Positions 36,101 through 45,730 of a stretch of DNA of 64,000 nt are shown piece after piece; position 1 is the first letter of the stretch; each line of letters begins with the position of its first letter. A program made the translations under genes and the position numbers. The notes under the pieces are model-generated. The model worked only from the letters and a program-made list of their open reading frames with translations. It was not told where the DNA came from and did not search any database. Location of the stretch: the NCBI RefSeq assembly GCF_963678635.1, contig NC_087068.1, positions 35,659,436-35,723,435 on the forward strand, in the 5' to 3' direction. The stretch comes from Symsagittifera roscoffensis. Lineage: Eukaryota; Xenacoelomorpha; Acoela; Convolutidae.

Positions 36101-36382
36101 TCTGTCCAGGTCTCTCGCCCGAGTTTCCACTAGTAGCGTGTGTATCGCTAGTTCTGACAGTTCTGATCCCGAGGTCGAATTCCTGTCGGAATGGGTATCC
36201 ATTCCTGAGTTTCGGGAATCATTATCCGTCGAAGGTGTTGTGCTGGAGACTGCACGCTCCTCCAGATCATGTCTGTATTTCCTTCGCATCCATCTGAACT
36301 CCCCGGACAAAACCTTGTTCTCTAGGTCCTGTTTCTCATCAGGAATTTTCTCGTCTATCTCGGACTCCCCGGACCAATTCAC
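33200..36382 (-). CDS. Element A, integrase with C-terminal macro-like domain
   Basis: 1060 residues counted from GTG 36382; the frame is open back to 36421. Residues 1-250 form a variable linker. A zinc-binding HHCC module follows (H277, H282, C312, C315). The DDE core has D343 in QIDHQK, D402 in SDNG and E438 in LVERQ. A GPF motif is at 579-581 (KWRGPFMITEV). An acidic linker runs from about 615 to 860. Residues 912-1060 form a macro-like domain: ADFKREYKNVEF, GGVAALP, GKYLCFLVTR and SLPVYDPNRG align in order with TARG1/OARD1. The TARG1 catalytic Lys and Asp positions are Arg and Gly here, and the glycine-rich first loop is lost, so ADP-ribose hydrolysis is doubtful and binding is possible. 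It lies one base behind the gag-pol frame. Confidence 0.9.
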   Translation of the reverse strand: MNWSGESEIDEKIPDEKQDLENKVLSGEFRWMRRKYRHDLEERAVSSTTPSTDNDSRNSGMDTHSDRNSTSGSELSELAIHTLLVETRARDLDREVYQDPDSDRYLIPSESVFDNAADDLETIAVSKRSMSLLPQKEAVRTDLQPFQQETQPLAKIWCVKMEEDTHQPNELNSQMRVMKTYLKARYRLSDLLRAQRNDRMTSNLKRWIENGAPDKGDLEEDRYRILRQYFMQKEGRLYLNKYGIVACRRREEDKVLYKYNAIVVPQLYQTELLFRSHDQMGHQGIDKVYQRILKRFEWPGMKKACEKWVTACLSCQQVKDPRKLRFPLQSIESSEFNEVVQIDHQKICMTDSGYNQVLVMIDHFTKYAEAVPCITASAEETCDHLINTWIARHGCPMTFQSDNGTAFVGELTKELMRRSQVAQAHSTTYHPQTNGLVERQNRTLVSMLRVYCSRYMIDWDRYLPQVMGAYNSTQHSTTGVSPHMMLTGHEKSLPLTFFYPEYEGKKTSPQVYVRDVIRRQQELNDLCRRNTQQAQARQRKRFDKKAAGAKAYSVGDYVWVFQNVIPPKGTKKLLKKWRGPFMITEVHQEGRFYRLSTGRAAHYENIKPHNPSTEDWCIPADMEEGDYLMMDPACEVNEKGTREKNDGNEVVEEGTDTPLDLDPNEQIEAEDETLPYAEEDWRDPEQTEVPKNLEPDLPFTIQTRQKDGTRQRKKYNPYGDDFVVDRIDLKKIVEEVVGLEEMTVSQDIDIVDDHNDEWVDDWSKPEVEFDDEQQQSYEQDQTNLRVLEWLNEMTSDPKETSVTIQDVDRESAKYVKTERDDHSWAAQEGQLLIPASNLDLIPGMRSTGTPMDIFVRGVGVGLTHTENLIIKKLRIARETGDLEAETGEEPKKPDIGRVVESYFNLPNEYSSNIILTDSDFMLTNRTCAIAITADMSFRTALAADFKREYKNVEFLWKQRPGIGGVAALPPVVSQIPGKYLCFLVTRATEKQHVDPENLVLSLTRLRDFLVEMDVKELSLPVYDPNRGRLHPRELYALVHVIFSDWNIQVYLHKKFYLSIG
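33811..33820 (-). other. Internal PPT-like site, pre-macro position (element A)
   Basis: An exact copy of the PPT core GTCCGGGGAG, followed by TGGGGGTAGG. It codes VRGVGVG and matches the site at 59437-59446 in element C. Confidence 0.55.
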
Positions 36383-36439
36383 TTGTCCCGGGTGTTGATC
36401 TTGTGATCGCTGGTTTTTTTTTCATCCTTCTCCCCGGAC
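36299..36439 (-). other. Cluster of three internal PPT-like sites (element A)
   Basis: Exact GTCCGGGGAG at 36299-36308, 36365-36374 and 36430-36439, in the RNase H-integrase linker. They read as Ser-Gly-Glu, a different frame from the copy at 33811. Element C has two copies in the same linker (61778-61787 and 61829-61838). Confidence 0.55.
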
Positions 36440-39400
36440 AAATAGTCTTGCAGCAGATTTTGTTCTACAACTTCACCCTTTTTATCCCGGTCCACAAAGG
36501 TGACGGTTTTCTTTTGCCTGCCGCTCTCCTGTTCTTTCTGTCCGTATGAAGTACTGGTTAAAATCTCTTGGGGTATTGAGGATACTAGTTGCTGAACTTT
36601 TGTCCTACAATCCCTCTCGTTCTCTTCGTGCTGTCGTCTGGACGGCATGATCTTGACCTTCTCACTGACTGTTAGCGATGTCACTGCTGCTGTCCACTCG
36701 GGGTTATCTCTGGTCACTTCTCTTTCTAACAATCCACCCAGCATCCGCATCACTTGGGGTGTGACTTGCACCGTTTTATCCAATAATGAGAGGCTGTTTA
36801 TATTCATGCGAGAGAATTCTTGCTGGACCAGGTTCGAGCGCAGCAACAGATCCAATGGGACCGGGTCCTCCCTTGACAGGATCTTTATCTCGGCTGCTTT
36901 CTCTACAGGTAACTCAGGATGCCCTGGAATTGGATGTCCAGACTTATCCAACCATCTCGTTAAGGGAAGCGCTTCATAAGTTTCTTTGTCCAAAAACGAG
37001 AATCCCTCCTTTACTTCCGCCTGATTGGCCTGCTTCTGCTCCAATCTTTCATAGAACTCAGTTTTCTTACTGAGGCTGTCAGCATTCTGGTGTTTATCAC
37101 GCATCCTATGTTCGATTATCATATGGTAGCCATCCAGTCTTACTATCCATCTACCAATATAACTCTGATCCATCGAGTAGGTCTTCAACCAGGATAACGC
37201 TCTGTTGTCCACGCGTAACTTGAAGGGAGCGCTCCCCAAGTATGCACGGTACTTCTCCACGAAGGTGACTACTGCAAACATTTCTGCTTTTGGTGCGCCA
37301 TATTTCATCTCTGTGTCACTCAAGACTTTGCTGCCGTATGCAATGGGACGGAGAACTGTTCTTCCGTTCCATTCTTGCTCTTGATGCAATATTCCTGAGA
37401 TGGCCACCACCGATGCGTCTGTGTCAAGAACATACATGCCCTTTTCTGTAGGCATGCCCAGCACTGGCGCTTCGCACAGTTCCCGCTTTAAGATCTCGAA
37501 AGCAACTTGTGCCTCATCGTTCCATTCGAACTTCTTCCCTTTGTTGCGCATCAGCTTCTGCATCGGATACACCTTGTCCGCATATCCTTTAATGAATTCA
37601 CGGTAGTAATTGGCAAACCCTAGGAAGCTCATGAGCTGTGTGTCCGTTCTAGGAGCTTTCCATGTCAGCACAGCCTCTACTGCTTCTGGATCTGGCCTCA
37701 CACCATGCCTGTCCACCATTCTTCCCAGGTACTTGATCGAATCCCTAAGGATTTCACATTTCGATGGTTTGCGTTTCAAGCCTGCTCTTTTCATACATCC
37801 GAAGACCTCATTGAGCCGGTCAATGTGATCCTCCAGGGTCGGTGTCGCTATGACTACGTCATCCACGTAGCACATCAAGAGATTCCCGTACTTTTTGGTC
37901 ACTCCTGTCAAAGCCTGAGCCATCAGCCTTTGAAAAATTGCTGTTGCATTGCACAAGCCGAAGGGCATCCTCTTCCACTGGTACAACCCCAATTCGCACG
38001 CGAATCCGGTTTTCTCTCTGTCCTTCTTTCGCAGAGGAACCTGCCAGAAGGCAGAACCCAAGTCCAATGTGGTGAAGAACTTTGCATCACCAAGTTTAGA
38101 TAGGCTCTCGTCTATTCGCGGTATCGGGTACGCATCTTTAATCGTTACCGCGTTCAAGTAACGAAAGTCGCAACAAAATCTAAGCTGCCCCCCTTTCTTT
38201 TTCGCCATGACTACCCCGCAAGCCCACGGCAATTTCGAGGGTTCTATCATGTCGTATTCAAGCAACATTTCTATTTCCGCTCGGCACGCTTCCGATTTAT
38301 GTGGCGTCATTCGCCTTGCGCCTTCCCTATGGGGAACGGCGCCCTCTTCTAGTTCGATTTCGTGTTCGACGAAATTACAGCAACCGATGTCCGCCTTATG
38401 TTTTGAAAATACTTCGGCGTTCCGATCTAGGAGGTCCCGCAATTTTTCGAAATCTCCCTCACCTATTTTTCCTTTCAAATGTTCTATCTCTGGCAAAACC
38501 ACTTTGTCAGATTCTAGTTCGTATGACGAGGGGCGTTCCGGAAAATTTGAGCAGCTTGATAAGCCGTCGTCCGTTTCGGATTTCATTGAAAACAATTTAT
38601 GAATAGATTTTAATTCATTAATCCTCTTTAAAATTTTATCTTTTTTGGCATGATAAGGACAGTCTTTCACATCATGTTTCCTCAAGTTTTGTGTCTCCTC
38701 ATAGTCGGTCCTCATCGGCAAAGCGTAGCCAAGCTTCTTTCCACGCTGGATTGAAACCGTGGTGTCCAGTGTGTTCAACAACACACTGACACACAGTCCG
38801 TTTCGCGTTACCGAGAAGCTCCGGCCTAAAATCACCGAACTCTGACTATTTGGATTCGGTACTAAGCAAACCTGTTTGCTATCACTTAACGAATTTAAAT
38901 TTCTCATTCTAAAAATTGCTACTACAGCTTGTCCTGGTTGTAACTTTACTTTTCTATCCAAAAAAATTGGTACCTTATTTTCATCTGTTATTATCCTATT
39001 AATTGGTCTCTTAACATACTTTCGGTCCGGGTTTCTAATCCGTATTAGACCTTTGTTCAAGTCAATCATCACGTCAAAATTCCTGACAAAATCTCTGCCC
39101 AAGATGAATTGGTCGGCGTCGTCCAGATTCTCTACCACCAGGAAGCTCATCCAAAGGTCTCGTCCTGCCATGTGAAGGACCGTTATCGGTGTTCTTCCGG
39201 CTACGTAGATGGCTCCTCGATTTGCGGCGGCCAGTCGGAGGTTCGTAGGAATCAGATCTTCCCGTGTGAAGCCCATTCTTTCCCAAGTTTTTATCGGCAT
39301 CACACTCACCACCGCTCCTGTGTCCAGAAGCCCTGTGACTCCGATTTTTGTTCCGTTGGTGTCGAGCAGGTGTGCTGTCACATCTGCTTCATATCCAATG

Positions 39401-42400
39401 TGTACCGCGTCTTGTTCCATCATGGCGTCATGGCCTATCCTGCGGACTTTGAGTTCCTCTTCACCCAAATAGATCTGCCCTATTTGGTCAACATCTTTTG
39501 TTACATAAGTCCTGGTGTAGATACTGATCCCATCCACGTTCAGCATCACTTGATACGGCCCATAGACTTCTAGGTAGCGTCCATGAAGTTTCTTCATGCG
39601 AGGGCCACCCGTGGTCAGTAGTGCCCTCACAGCCCTCGACTCGGTGCGTGGCTCGATCTGCCTCAGATAGTCTGCATATGTGTCCAAATGCATCAAAGTG
39701 AACTCAGACGGTTCACTCAGATTTCTGATTACCTGATGCCCTGCCACCGAGATTATCGACTGTATTTTACTTCCTTGCGGTGCCATACCGAACCTCTGAC
39801 CAGAGATAACATTAAGTTTCATGCTCAAGCTGCTTGGTGCTTTTGCCTCTTCAACTTCCGTTGCTTCAAAGGCGTTCAGTTGCTCCTGTAATTTTTCATT
39901 CTCCAGCTCGAGTTTCACCTTTTGCTCAATCTCTTTCGTCACTAGTTCCTGCTGTACCCTATTTATAGCATCCCTCGCAGCTGCCCTATAATCGATTTTG
40001 AAGTCATCGGCCGCAGTTGCTGGTTCCGGTTCACGTGCTTCCTCTGTTACCGCTTGCATCTTCTTTGCTACCAGCTCTTGAGGTTTATCCTTTCTGCGTG
40101 CCTCCGCTTCACTCAAAAGTCGAGCCTTGCTGGCTTTCACTCCTGACAAAGCTTCTTCATGTCTTGGATGCTTGATGTCTGCCACTGCATCCCAGAATTG
40201 CGGACAATCTGATTTAAAATGACCTTCCAAGTTACAAAAGAAACACCTCGGGCCGAATTTCGCAATTACTCCTCTCATGAAATCCTCATGATCCAACTCT
40301 GACGCATCTTCGTCCTCGAGGCTAAAGCCTATTGCTTTCATGCCTTGTTTGTAAGCTGGGCATGCTGACACATGATGGTCTGTTGAACTGCAATTAGCAC
40401 AAGAACGTCTCTTGTCCATATCATCCCTCGGTTTGTACCAATTGTTCCCTTGGTTTGCTGGTCCGTTGTTAAAATTGCCATAATTGTTCTTGTAATATCC
40501 AGATCTCGAAGGAGATTTCAACATAAGATACTCTTTTGATTTGAGCCTCAACTCCTCCGGTGTTGGCGCATTAGTTGATAGTGGTGTGTAATGCGTTGCT
40601 AGCATCGTTCGAAGTTCATCATTTTTCACACCATCGATGAATTTTGAGGCTACGGCCAGGTTCATCCTTCGGTTTGACTCATCCGGTTGGCTGCGTCTTC
40701 TCAGCATTTCCAAATCATCGAGAAACTTGTCTATGGTTTCATCCTCTCGTTGCCTCCGTTTCTCGAAGCGCATCATCGCCTGGTGCCCCTGCACCCCTGA
40801 TCCGAAACGGTTTAACAAGATTTCGAAGATTTTCTCAGCAGTGTCACGTTGATACTGTTTCTTGGCCATGACACAGTTCAGGGCTGTCCCTTCTAAGTTG
40901 CTGGTGAGCGCGCTGCATTCCTGTCTCTCCGACAAGTCCTCTTCCTCGAAATGCAGCTTCATTACCTCTATCCAGGTATCAATACAGCCATCAGATTCGT
41001 CTTTGTAGCATCTTGGTTTCTTAAAGACTCTTCTGGACTTCTCACTGCGTTCATTGGTTCTTGATAACCTCGTCAGGAATGTCTCTAAAGACCTGTTCAG
41101 GGGTTCAAATGCTGTGGCCATTGCCGTAGCATCCCTTGAGTGTCCCGCTTGAGTGTCCTCACACCTTGTCGAAGGCTCTGTGTGCGGTGCATCCCTGCAA
41201 TCCGAATCACCATGAGCGTTTCCCGCTTGGCCCATGTGACTCCTCCTCGGGCTTGTATGCCCCATGTTGCCAGAATCGCTTCTCCCAGTCGCATGTGTGC
41301 CTTGCGTTGGTCGTTCGTTCGAGGTTTGTCTGTTCCCCGTTGAACTTGCTCTACTGTTCGGGCCCCATGCTGTATTGCCCCTTGTGGCATAGCCTGATGA
41401 ACTGCCCCTGCCTCTAGTGGATCCATACGTCTTCCTCCTTTGATGTTCATTGAAGTTCACCCTCTGTTCCCTGCTGGGACCTCCCGAGTTCGGCTCTCCT
41501 TCTTTTGGTCCACTCTTGCTGCTTAGTAGCCCGTCCAACCTATCCATGATAGCCTGAGTTCGCCTCTCCATCATCGCGTCTATCTTTGTGTCAAGAGACC
41601 CAAGAGACTGCTCTTGCTGAATTCTTAACTTCTCCATGTCGGCTCTTAAGCGTAACTCCCTCTGTTCCGCCTCTCTTGTCATTCGCGACAAGTTCCTCGT
41701 CATATGTTCGTCCGTTCTTTCTTTCAAGCGTTTTTCGCTTCTGTCAACTTCTTGTCTGTTGCGGTTTATTTCTTCCCGCAGACTTTTTCTTTCAATGTGA
41801 ACTGCTCTTTCTAGTTCACTCATCCTTATCGACATCTGTTCATTTTGTTCTCCTAAACTGCCCACTATGTTGTTTAAGGCTTCCTCTAGTGCAGCCCCGT
41901 TATCCATGAGTGGCGTCACTAGTGGTGGTGTAACCCTGTCGGTCCCAGGTAACTTCGTGCTTGTCGAGATCCGGGCCTTGACTCTCTGCTTTAACGTCTT
42001 TTCATTATTTAATTCAGGATCCATTAACGCGTTGCCAAGCCCTCTGGTTCTACTCTCTCCAGGTTGTGGCTCCGAACTTGTCCTAATCGCGAAGTCCTTT
42101 GACTGGCCCGGTGTGTTTGCCTCTTTGCTTATCGTTGTCACTACACCAAATTTATCCATGGTTCCAGTCTCTCTTCCGACGTGTGCCTCACTCTCCTGGA
42201 TCGAACTATTGAGGCTGACTTGAGATCCAAAGTCCCCTTGCTCCTCTTCATCCTCTTCCTCCTGGGACTCACCATCGTTTCCTGCTCCTCCTCCCATGCT
42301 GAATGGAAAGATGTTTCCGAAGGTGTTCTTCATTCTTTCTGAGAACGATGATGAGGTTGTTTGTTTCCCAGTTCCGCTTGCCATCATAGTGTTGTCTGTC

Positions 42401-42801
42401 GGAGATCTTCTAGTTGCCGTTACTTCAGTTGAGATGTCGGACAGTTCCGACATCTCCTCTCGATCCAATGTCCCGGTGGAAGTGGCAAAATCGTGGCCTT
42501 GTTCTACCGGAGTAGATTCACTCGCCAGCCGTCTGCCTCTCCCTTCCAGTCCATTTACTTCCTGGTTGTCATTCATGGTATGGTCCATATTGACCTCCAC
42601 TTCTAACAGTTCTCTTCGCTCTTCTGAGGTCTTCTGACTTCTCGTTTCAACCATTCTGCCTGAAACCGTCTCCTCTTTATCGGACCGGGATCGCTTGATC
42701 CAATCCACAAAAGGATTGGTCATCGTTTTTCTTTGCTTTTCAGGTATGAATTTCCTAGAGCTATTACCTCGTTTTGGTATCCTTGACTTGTCTAAACTCA
42801 T
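36379..42801 (-). CDS. Element A, gag-protease-reverse transcriptase-RNase H polyprotein
   Basis: 2140 residues from ATG 42801. Residues 1-300 are polar and disordered; 305-420 form a long coiled coil; 560-780 a retrotransposon gag capsid-like helical region; CCHC knuckles start at C801 (CANC) and C853 (CFFC). The aspartic protease has LLDTGAVVSVMP with Asp 1160. Reverse transcriptase spans about 1450-1690 with LDLGSAFWQVPL and YVDD at 1645-1648. RNase H follows, with DTDAS at 1793 and RVDNRALSWL. After RNase H comes a 150-residue charged linker. It ends at TGA 36381-36379, where the integrase ORF continues in the -1 frame. All catalytic motifs are intact. The gag coiled coil and the frame break after RNase H, instead of after gag, are unusual. 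Confidence 0.93.
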   Translation of the reverse strand: MSLDKSRIPKRGNSSRKFIPEKQRKTMTNPFVDWIKRSRSDKEETVSGRMVETRSQKTSEERRELLEVEVNMDHTMNDNQEVNGLEGRGRRLASESTPVEQGHDFATSTGTLDREEMSELSDISTEVTATRRSPTDNTMMASGTGKQTTSSSFSERMKNTFGNIFPFSMGGGAGNDGESQEEEDEEEQGDFGSQVSLNSSIQESEAHVGRETGTMDKFGVVTTISKEANTPGQSKDFAIRTSSEPQPGESRTRGLGNALMDPELNNEKTLKQRVKARISTSTKLPGTDRVTPPLVTPLMDNGAALEEALNNIVGSLGEQNEQMSIRMSELERAVHIERKSLREEINRNRQEVDRSEKRLKERTDEHMTRNLSRMTREAEQRELRLRADMEKLRIQQEQSLGSLDTKIDAMMERRTQAIMDRLDGLLSSKSGPKEGEPNSGGPSREQRVNFNEHQRRKTYGSTRGRGSSSGYATRGNTAWGPNSRASSTGNRQTSNERPTQGTHATGRSDSGNMGHTSPRRSHMGQAGNAHGDSDCRDAPHTEPSTRCEDTQAGHSRDATAMATAFEPLNRSLETFLTRLSRTNERSEKSRRVFKKPRCYKDESDGCIDTWIEVMKLHFEEEDLSERQECSALTSNLEGTALNCVMAKKQYQRDTAEKIFEILLNRFGSGVQGHQAMMRFEKRRQREDETIDKFLDDLEMLRRRSQPDESNRRMNLAVASKFIDGVKNDELRTMLATHYTPLSTNAPTPEELRLKSKEYLMLKSPSRSGYYKNNYGNFNNGPANQGNNWYKPRDDMDKRRSCANCSSTDHHVSACPAYKQGMKAIGFSLEDEDASELDHEDFMRGVIAKFGPRCFFCNLEGHFKSDCPQFWDAVADIKHPRHEEALSGVKASKARLLSEAEARRKDKPQELVAKKMQAVTEEAREPEPATAADDFKIDYRAAARDAINRVQQELVTKEIEQKVKLELENEKLQEQLNAFEATEVEEAKAPSSLSMKLNVISGQRFGMAPQGSKIQSIISVAGHQVIRNLSEPSEFTLMHLDTYADYLRQIEPRTESRAVRALLTTGGPRMKKLHGRYLEVYGPYQVMLNVDGISIYTRTYVTKDVDQIGQIYLGEEELKVRRIGHDAMMEQDAVHIGYEADVTAHLLDTNGTKIGVTGLLDTGAVVSVMPIKTWERMGFTREDLIPTNLRLAAANRGAIYVAGRTPITVLHMAGRDLWMSFLVVENLDDADQFILGRDFVRNFDVMIDLNKGLIRIRNPDRKYVKRPINRIITDENKVPIFLDRKVKLQPGQAVVAIFRMRNLNSLSDSKQVCLVPNPNSQSSVILGRSFSVTRNGLCVSVLLNTLDTTVSIQRGKKLGYALPMRTDYEETQNLRKHDVKDCPYHAKKDKILKRINELKSIHKLFSMKSETDDGLSSCSNFPERPSSYELESDKVVLPEIEHLKGKIGEGDFEKLRDLLDRNAEVFSKHKADIGCCNFVEHEIELEEGAVPHREGARRMTPHKSEACRAEIEMLLEYDMIEPSKLPWACGVVMAKKKGGQLRFCCDFRYLNAVTIKDAYPIPRIDESLSKLGDAKFFTTLDLGSAFWQVPLRKKDREKTGFACELGLYQWKRMPFGLCNATAIFQRLMAQALTGVTKKYGNLLMCYVDDVVIATPTLEDHIDRLNEVFGCMKRAGLKRKPSKCEILRDSIKYLGRMVDRHGVRPDPEAVEAVLTWKAPRTDTQLMSFLGFANYYREFIKGYADKVYPMQKLMRNKGKKFEWNDEAQVAFEILKRELCEAPVLGMPTEKGMYVLDTDASVVAISGILHQEQEWNGRTVLRPIAYGSKVLSDTEMKYGAPKAEMFAVVTFVEKYRAYLGSAPFKLRVDNRALSWLKTYSMDQSYIGRWIVRLDGYHMIIEHRMRDKHQNADSLSKKTEFYERLEQKQANQAEVKEGFSFLDKETYEALPLTRWLDKSGHPIPGHPELPVEKAAEIKILSREDPVPLDLLLRSNLVQQEFSRMNINSLSLLDKTVQVTPQVMRMLGGLLEREVTRDNPEWTAAVTSLTVSEKVKIMPSRRQHEENERDCRTKVQQLVSSIPQEILTSTSYGQKEQESGRQKKTVTFVDRDKKGEVVEQNLLQDYLSGEKDEKKTSDHKINTRDK
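36416..36423 (-). promoter_or_regulatory. Candidate -1 frameshift site between RNase H and integrase
   Basis: An eight-A run on the minus strand gives A AAA AAA in the gag-pol phase, followed by C. Tandem slippage by one base there enters the integrase frame, which is open from 36421. Element C has no break here (one continuous frame), so a homopolymer indel in A is the alternative. Confidence 0.4.
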
Positions 42802-45701
42802 TCTTTATTTGTCACTTTGCTATGCCTACTCTTGACTCAATTGCTAGAGACCTTATAGTTTTATTAACAATAATAGTGACACAACACAATAAATTTCACC
42901 AGACTCTATTAAATAGTGACCACGAATCCCTGTATGTTGTCAGAGTACAGTTTGTATAAAATTTATTCACACTAGCCGACTATCGGTCCAAAGATCTGGA
43001 AACTAGCACAATATGATGTTATCAGTCAATTTTAAATGATAGTGTACTCACTACCCAATCAAGCACAGTTTAGGTTGATTTAAAATCAAAAACAAAAATT
43101 ATATATTGACACAATATGACTGTATATATAAAAAAACGTATGTGTCTTGTACTTTTAGTCGGTCGCAGTACAATAGTCGAACCTGTCTTTTAAAGAAAAA
43201 GCTTTCCCTGCTTGGTGCTGCACCAAACAGACAAAACTTTGAAGGCAGTTATTTGCTCAAGTGGGCGTCTATTGCACCCACCGAGTATTGTGTTACCTAT
43301 CTGCCTTCGGACTGCCCGAGCTAGACCTACTAAAATCCTCAGGGCAGTCACTTTTCCCAAAAACGTATTATGTTTCAATCCACACCAATGAGTCACGCTC
43401 TTTTTAATTTAGACTTAGTGTCGCGAATATCCGAGTTCGGACCTGTTTTGTATTAGTCTGGTTTTTTTTTTTGAAAGGCAAGTTACCAGTGCAGTCACTG
43501 ATACCTAGCCTGTGTATTAATAACCTAATACCTCTCGCTTTTTAGTCTTTCTTTCGTTTACCTAAGTCCTTAATAAAATAATACCCCTCCGGATTGGCAC
43601 AAATAGGACCCTTCCAGACTGTCAGAATATGGACCCCTCCGGATTGGGACCCCTCTGAATTAGCAACTATAAGACCCCTCCGGATTCGGACCCCTCCGGT
43701 TTTGTGGAAAGTAGACCCCTCCGGATTCGGAGCCCTTAGCTCTGTCAAAGTAGCTTTTCGTAGTTTTCTTAATTTCAGCTTATACCCCTCCGGATACGTT
43801 CTGCGTTGCTCTTATGCTGTTTGAATTAACTGGGAAGGGTATAGGATCCTTTCCTAGACCCCTCCGGATTGAAGTTAAGGCACTTATTCGACAATTCACA
43901 CTAACGGTGAAGGGTCTTATCACTTGCCTAATTTCGACTCTATTATGGTTGTCTTGTGCCTTCAGCCCTCCCTTCTTGTCTAGAACTGTCCTAAGTTACT
44001 TAGTTCAATCGCTATCAACTTTTGGTAGGGGTATAAAGGTTTTTCAGAAAAATTTATAAAACGTGAAGGTTGTACCCCTCCGGATTTGTGTAACTTGCTA
44101 AAAACAATCTCAAAAAATTTTCACGCTCGTTTTTCCGAAAAATTTCTAATTAGTAAGCTCAGCTAATTTCTGATCTATTGGTACCAAGATCAACTCGATA
44201 TGCTCAGTAGTTCCAAAGTTATTAACCAAAACGTCTTTTTTCCAAACTCAAAAAATTTTTTCTCTTATAGGTTCCGCCTAACTTTTTCCGCAAATCTGGT
44301 CCTTTCGACCTAAAAATTATTGATCCGAGCTCAGAAGGCCTATACTCTTCTAGTTCAATGCAAAAGACCCGATCTAAAACGCTATTGTAGAAAAAATTTG
44401 CGAAAAACTATGCTACCTGGACCCCTCCGGATTGATGAATCCACCAAATCAAACACGTTATGTTCGATTTCTCTGCAACCCGGAAGGCTTTCGGGTAGCG
44501 AATTTTAAAACTGGTAGATTCACTAGTGGACGTTGTCCGAACAACTATTTTTACTGTCCTACCTCAAAAATTTCAAAAAATTTTCTAAATTTTTAGTGTT
44601 CCGTTTTCTCAAAAATCACGAAATTTCAGTTTTCGGTACCAAAATAGTTCCAACCACCTTCGAACTTAACTTAACCGGTTCTGCCTATTATGGTAGTGCA
44701 GTTACGATGTAACACACTAACTTAGCGCTTTTTTCCGTTTCAAAAAATTTTGATATCTCAAAAATCGCGACTTGTGGGGGGATCAAAATATCGCAATTTT
44801 GATCCTAAAAACCGGTCTGTTTTCGTTGTTTTTGACTGAAAATCGATATAAGACTATTAATATAGGCTATATAGGTAATAATATTAGTAATACTATACCC
44901 CTCCGGGTCTGTTTAATATCCGAATTAGGGTGCTTAACTCGGATATTCGCAGTTCGGTGAAGGGTCACTACAGTGCAGCATTGTCGAGCCCCCCACGGAT
45001 TACTATCTTACTTTTTGTACCAAAAGGGATACAAAACTTGTTAACGATACCCAACAGTCGATTGTTGTTGTCGTTGAGCCCCTTCTTGTTGCTCCTTGTA
45101 CTGCTTGCCGGATCGGTCTTCACCCAAGACCCTTCCGAATTGAGCGCAAATCAGCTGACCCCTCCGGACTGAGCGCAATTTATCATTAACGTGCTTAAAT
45201 GCTCAAATAACCCTACAGTACAAGCCTCACAAACGGGCCTCAAAATTGATCGTAACGATCCTGACTGATATAAATGCCTGTAACAACAATATATCTATCA
45301 ACAACAAACGGGGGGGGTTGAATCACATCTTGTCTGGGGGGATGATTTCTACTGATTTTTTACTTTTTTACTGTTTTTGGTTTTTTCGGTTATTTTTTAT
45401 GTTTTTTGTTTTTCTTGGGTACTATACTACTTTTTGTTTGGTTTTACTTATATCTTTAAGTGTTTTTGGTCACCAACCACTCAGGGGACGAGGGGACGGC
45501 CGATCCCCCCACCCTTCCTGGTTCGTGAATTTTCGGTCTTAACTAGGTTTAAAAACTATTCACGGCAATTCGGAAGGCCTCCGCGTTCCGAACTACCCTT
45601 CCGCCCCGGCGGTTTAGGCCTATTAAGGGCGTTAATGTGAGCATCCGCTCGGCGCGGAGTGCTCGTTAACGGTTCTGCCGGTCATGATGTTAAAAAAGAA
45701 T
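42802..45701 (-). other. 5' leader of element A (2.9 kb)
   Basis: Long non-coding region between the primer binding site and the gag ATG. It carries an irregular array of AATCCGGAGGGGT motifs (listed separately), runs of Phe/Lys-poor AT-rich sequence, and a few CCGGAAGG words. Only short, unsupported open frames are present. A leader this long may hold packaging or translation-entry signals. Confidence 0.7.
43583..45170 (-). repeat. Array of 13 AATCCGGAGGGGT motifs in the leader
   Basis: Copies (plus strand ACCCCTCCGGATT and variants) start at 43583, 43633, 43649, 43674, 43690, 43715, 43784, 43858, 44074, 44421, 44897, 45129 and 45158. Spacing is irregular (16 to 476 bases) and the sequence between copies is unrelated. 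Related ACCCTTCCGGATT words occur in the LTR. Confidence 0.85.
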
Positions 45702-45718
45702 AACACCCAGGAGCGCCA
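45702..45718 (-). other. Primer binding site of element A
   Basis: On the minus strand TGGCGCTCCTGGGTGTT lies 12 bases inside the 5' LTR. It begins TGG, complementary to a tRNA 3' CCA end, and implies a tRNA with G before CCA, as in many tRNA-Ser. The identical site is in element B (48165-48181). Confidence 0.75.
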
Positions 45719-45730
45719 TAAAAACATACA

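Noticed and set aside
33200-36382. Chromodomain at the integrase C-terminus
   Set aside because: After the GPF motif there is an acidic linker and then a macro-like domain; no chromodomain aromatic cage pattern is visible.
43583-45170. CRISPR array reading of the CCTCCGGATT repeats
   Set aside because: Spacing is irregular (16-476 bases), motifs are short and variable, and the context is a eukaryotic retrotransposon leader.
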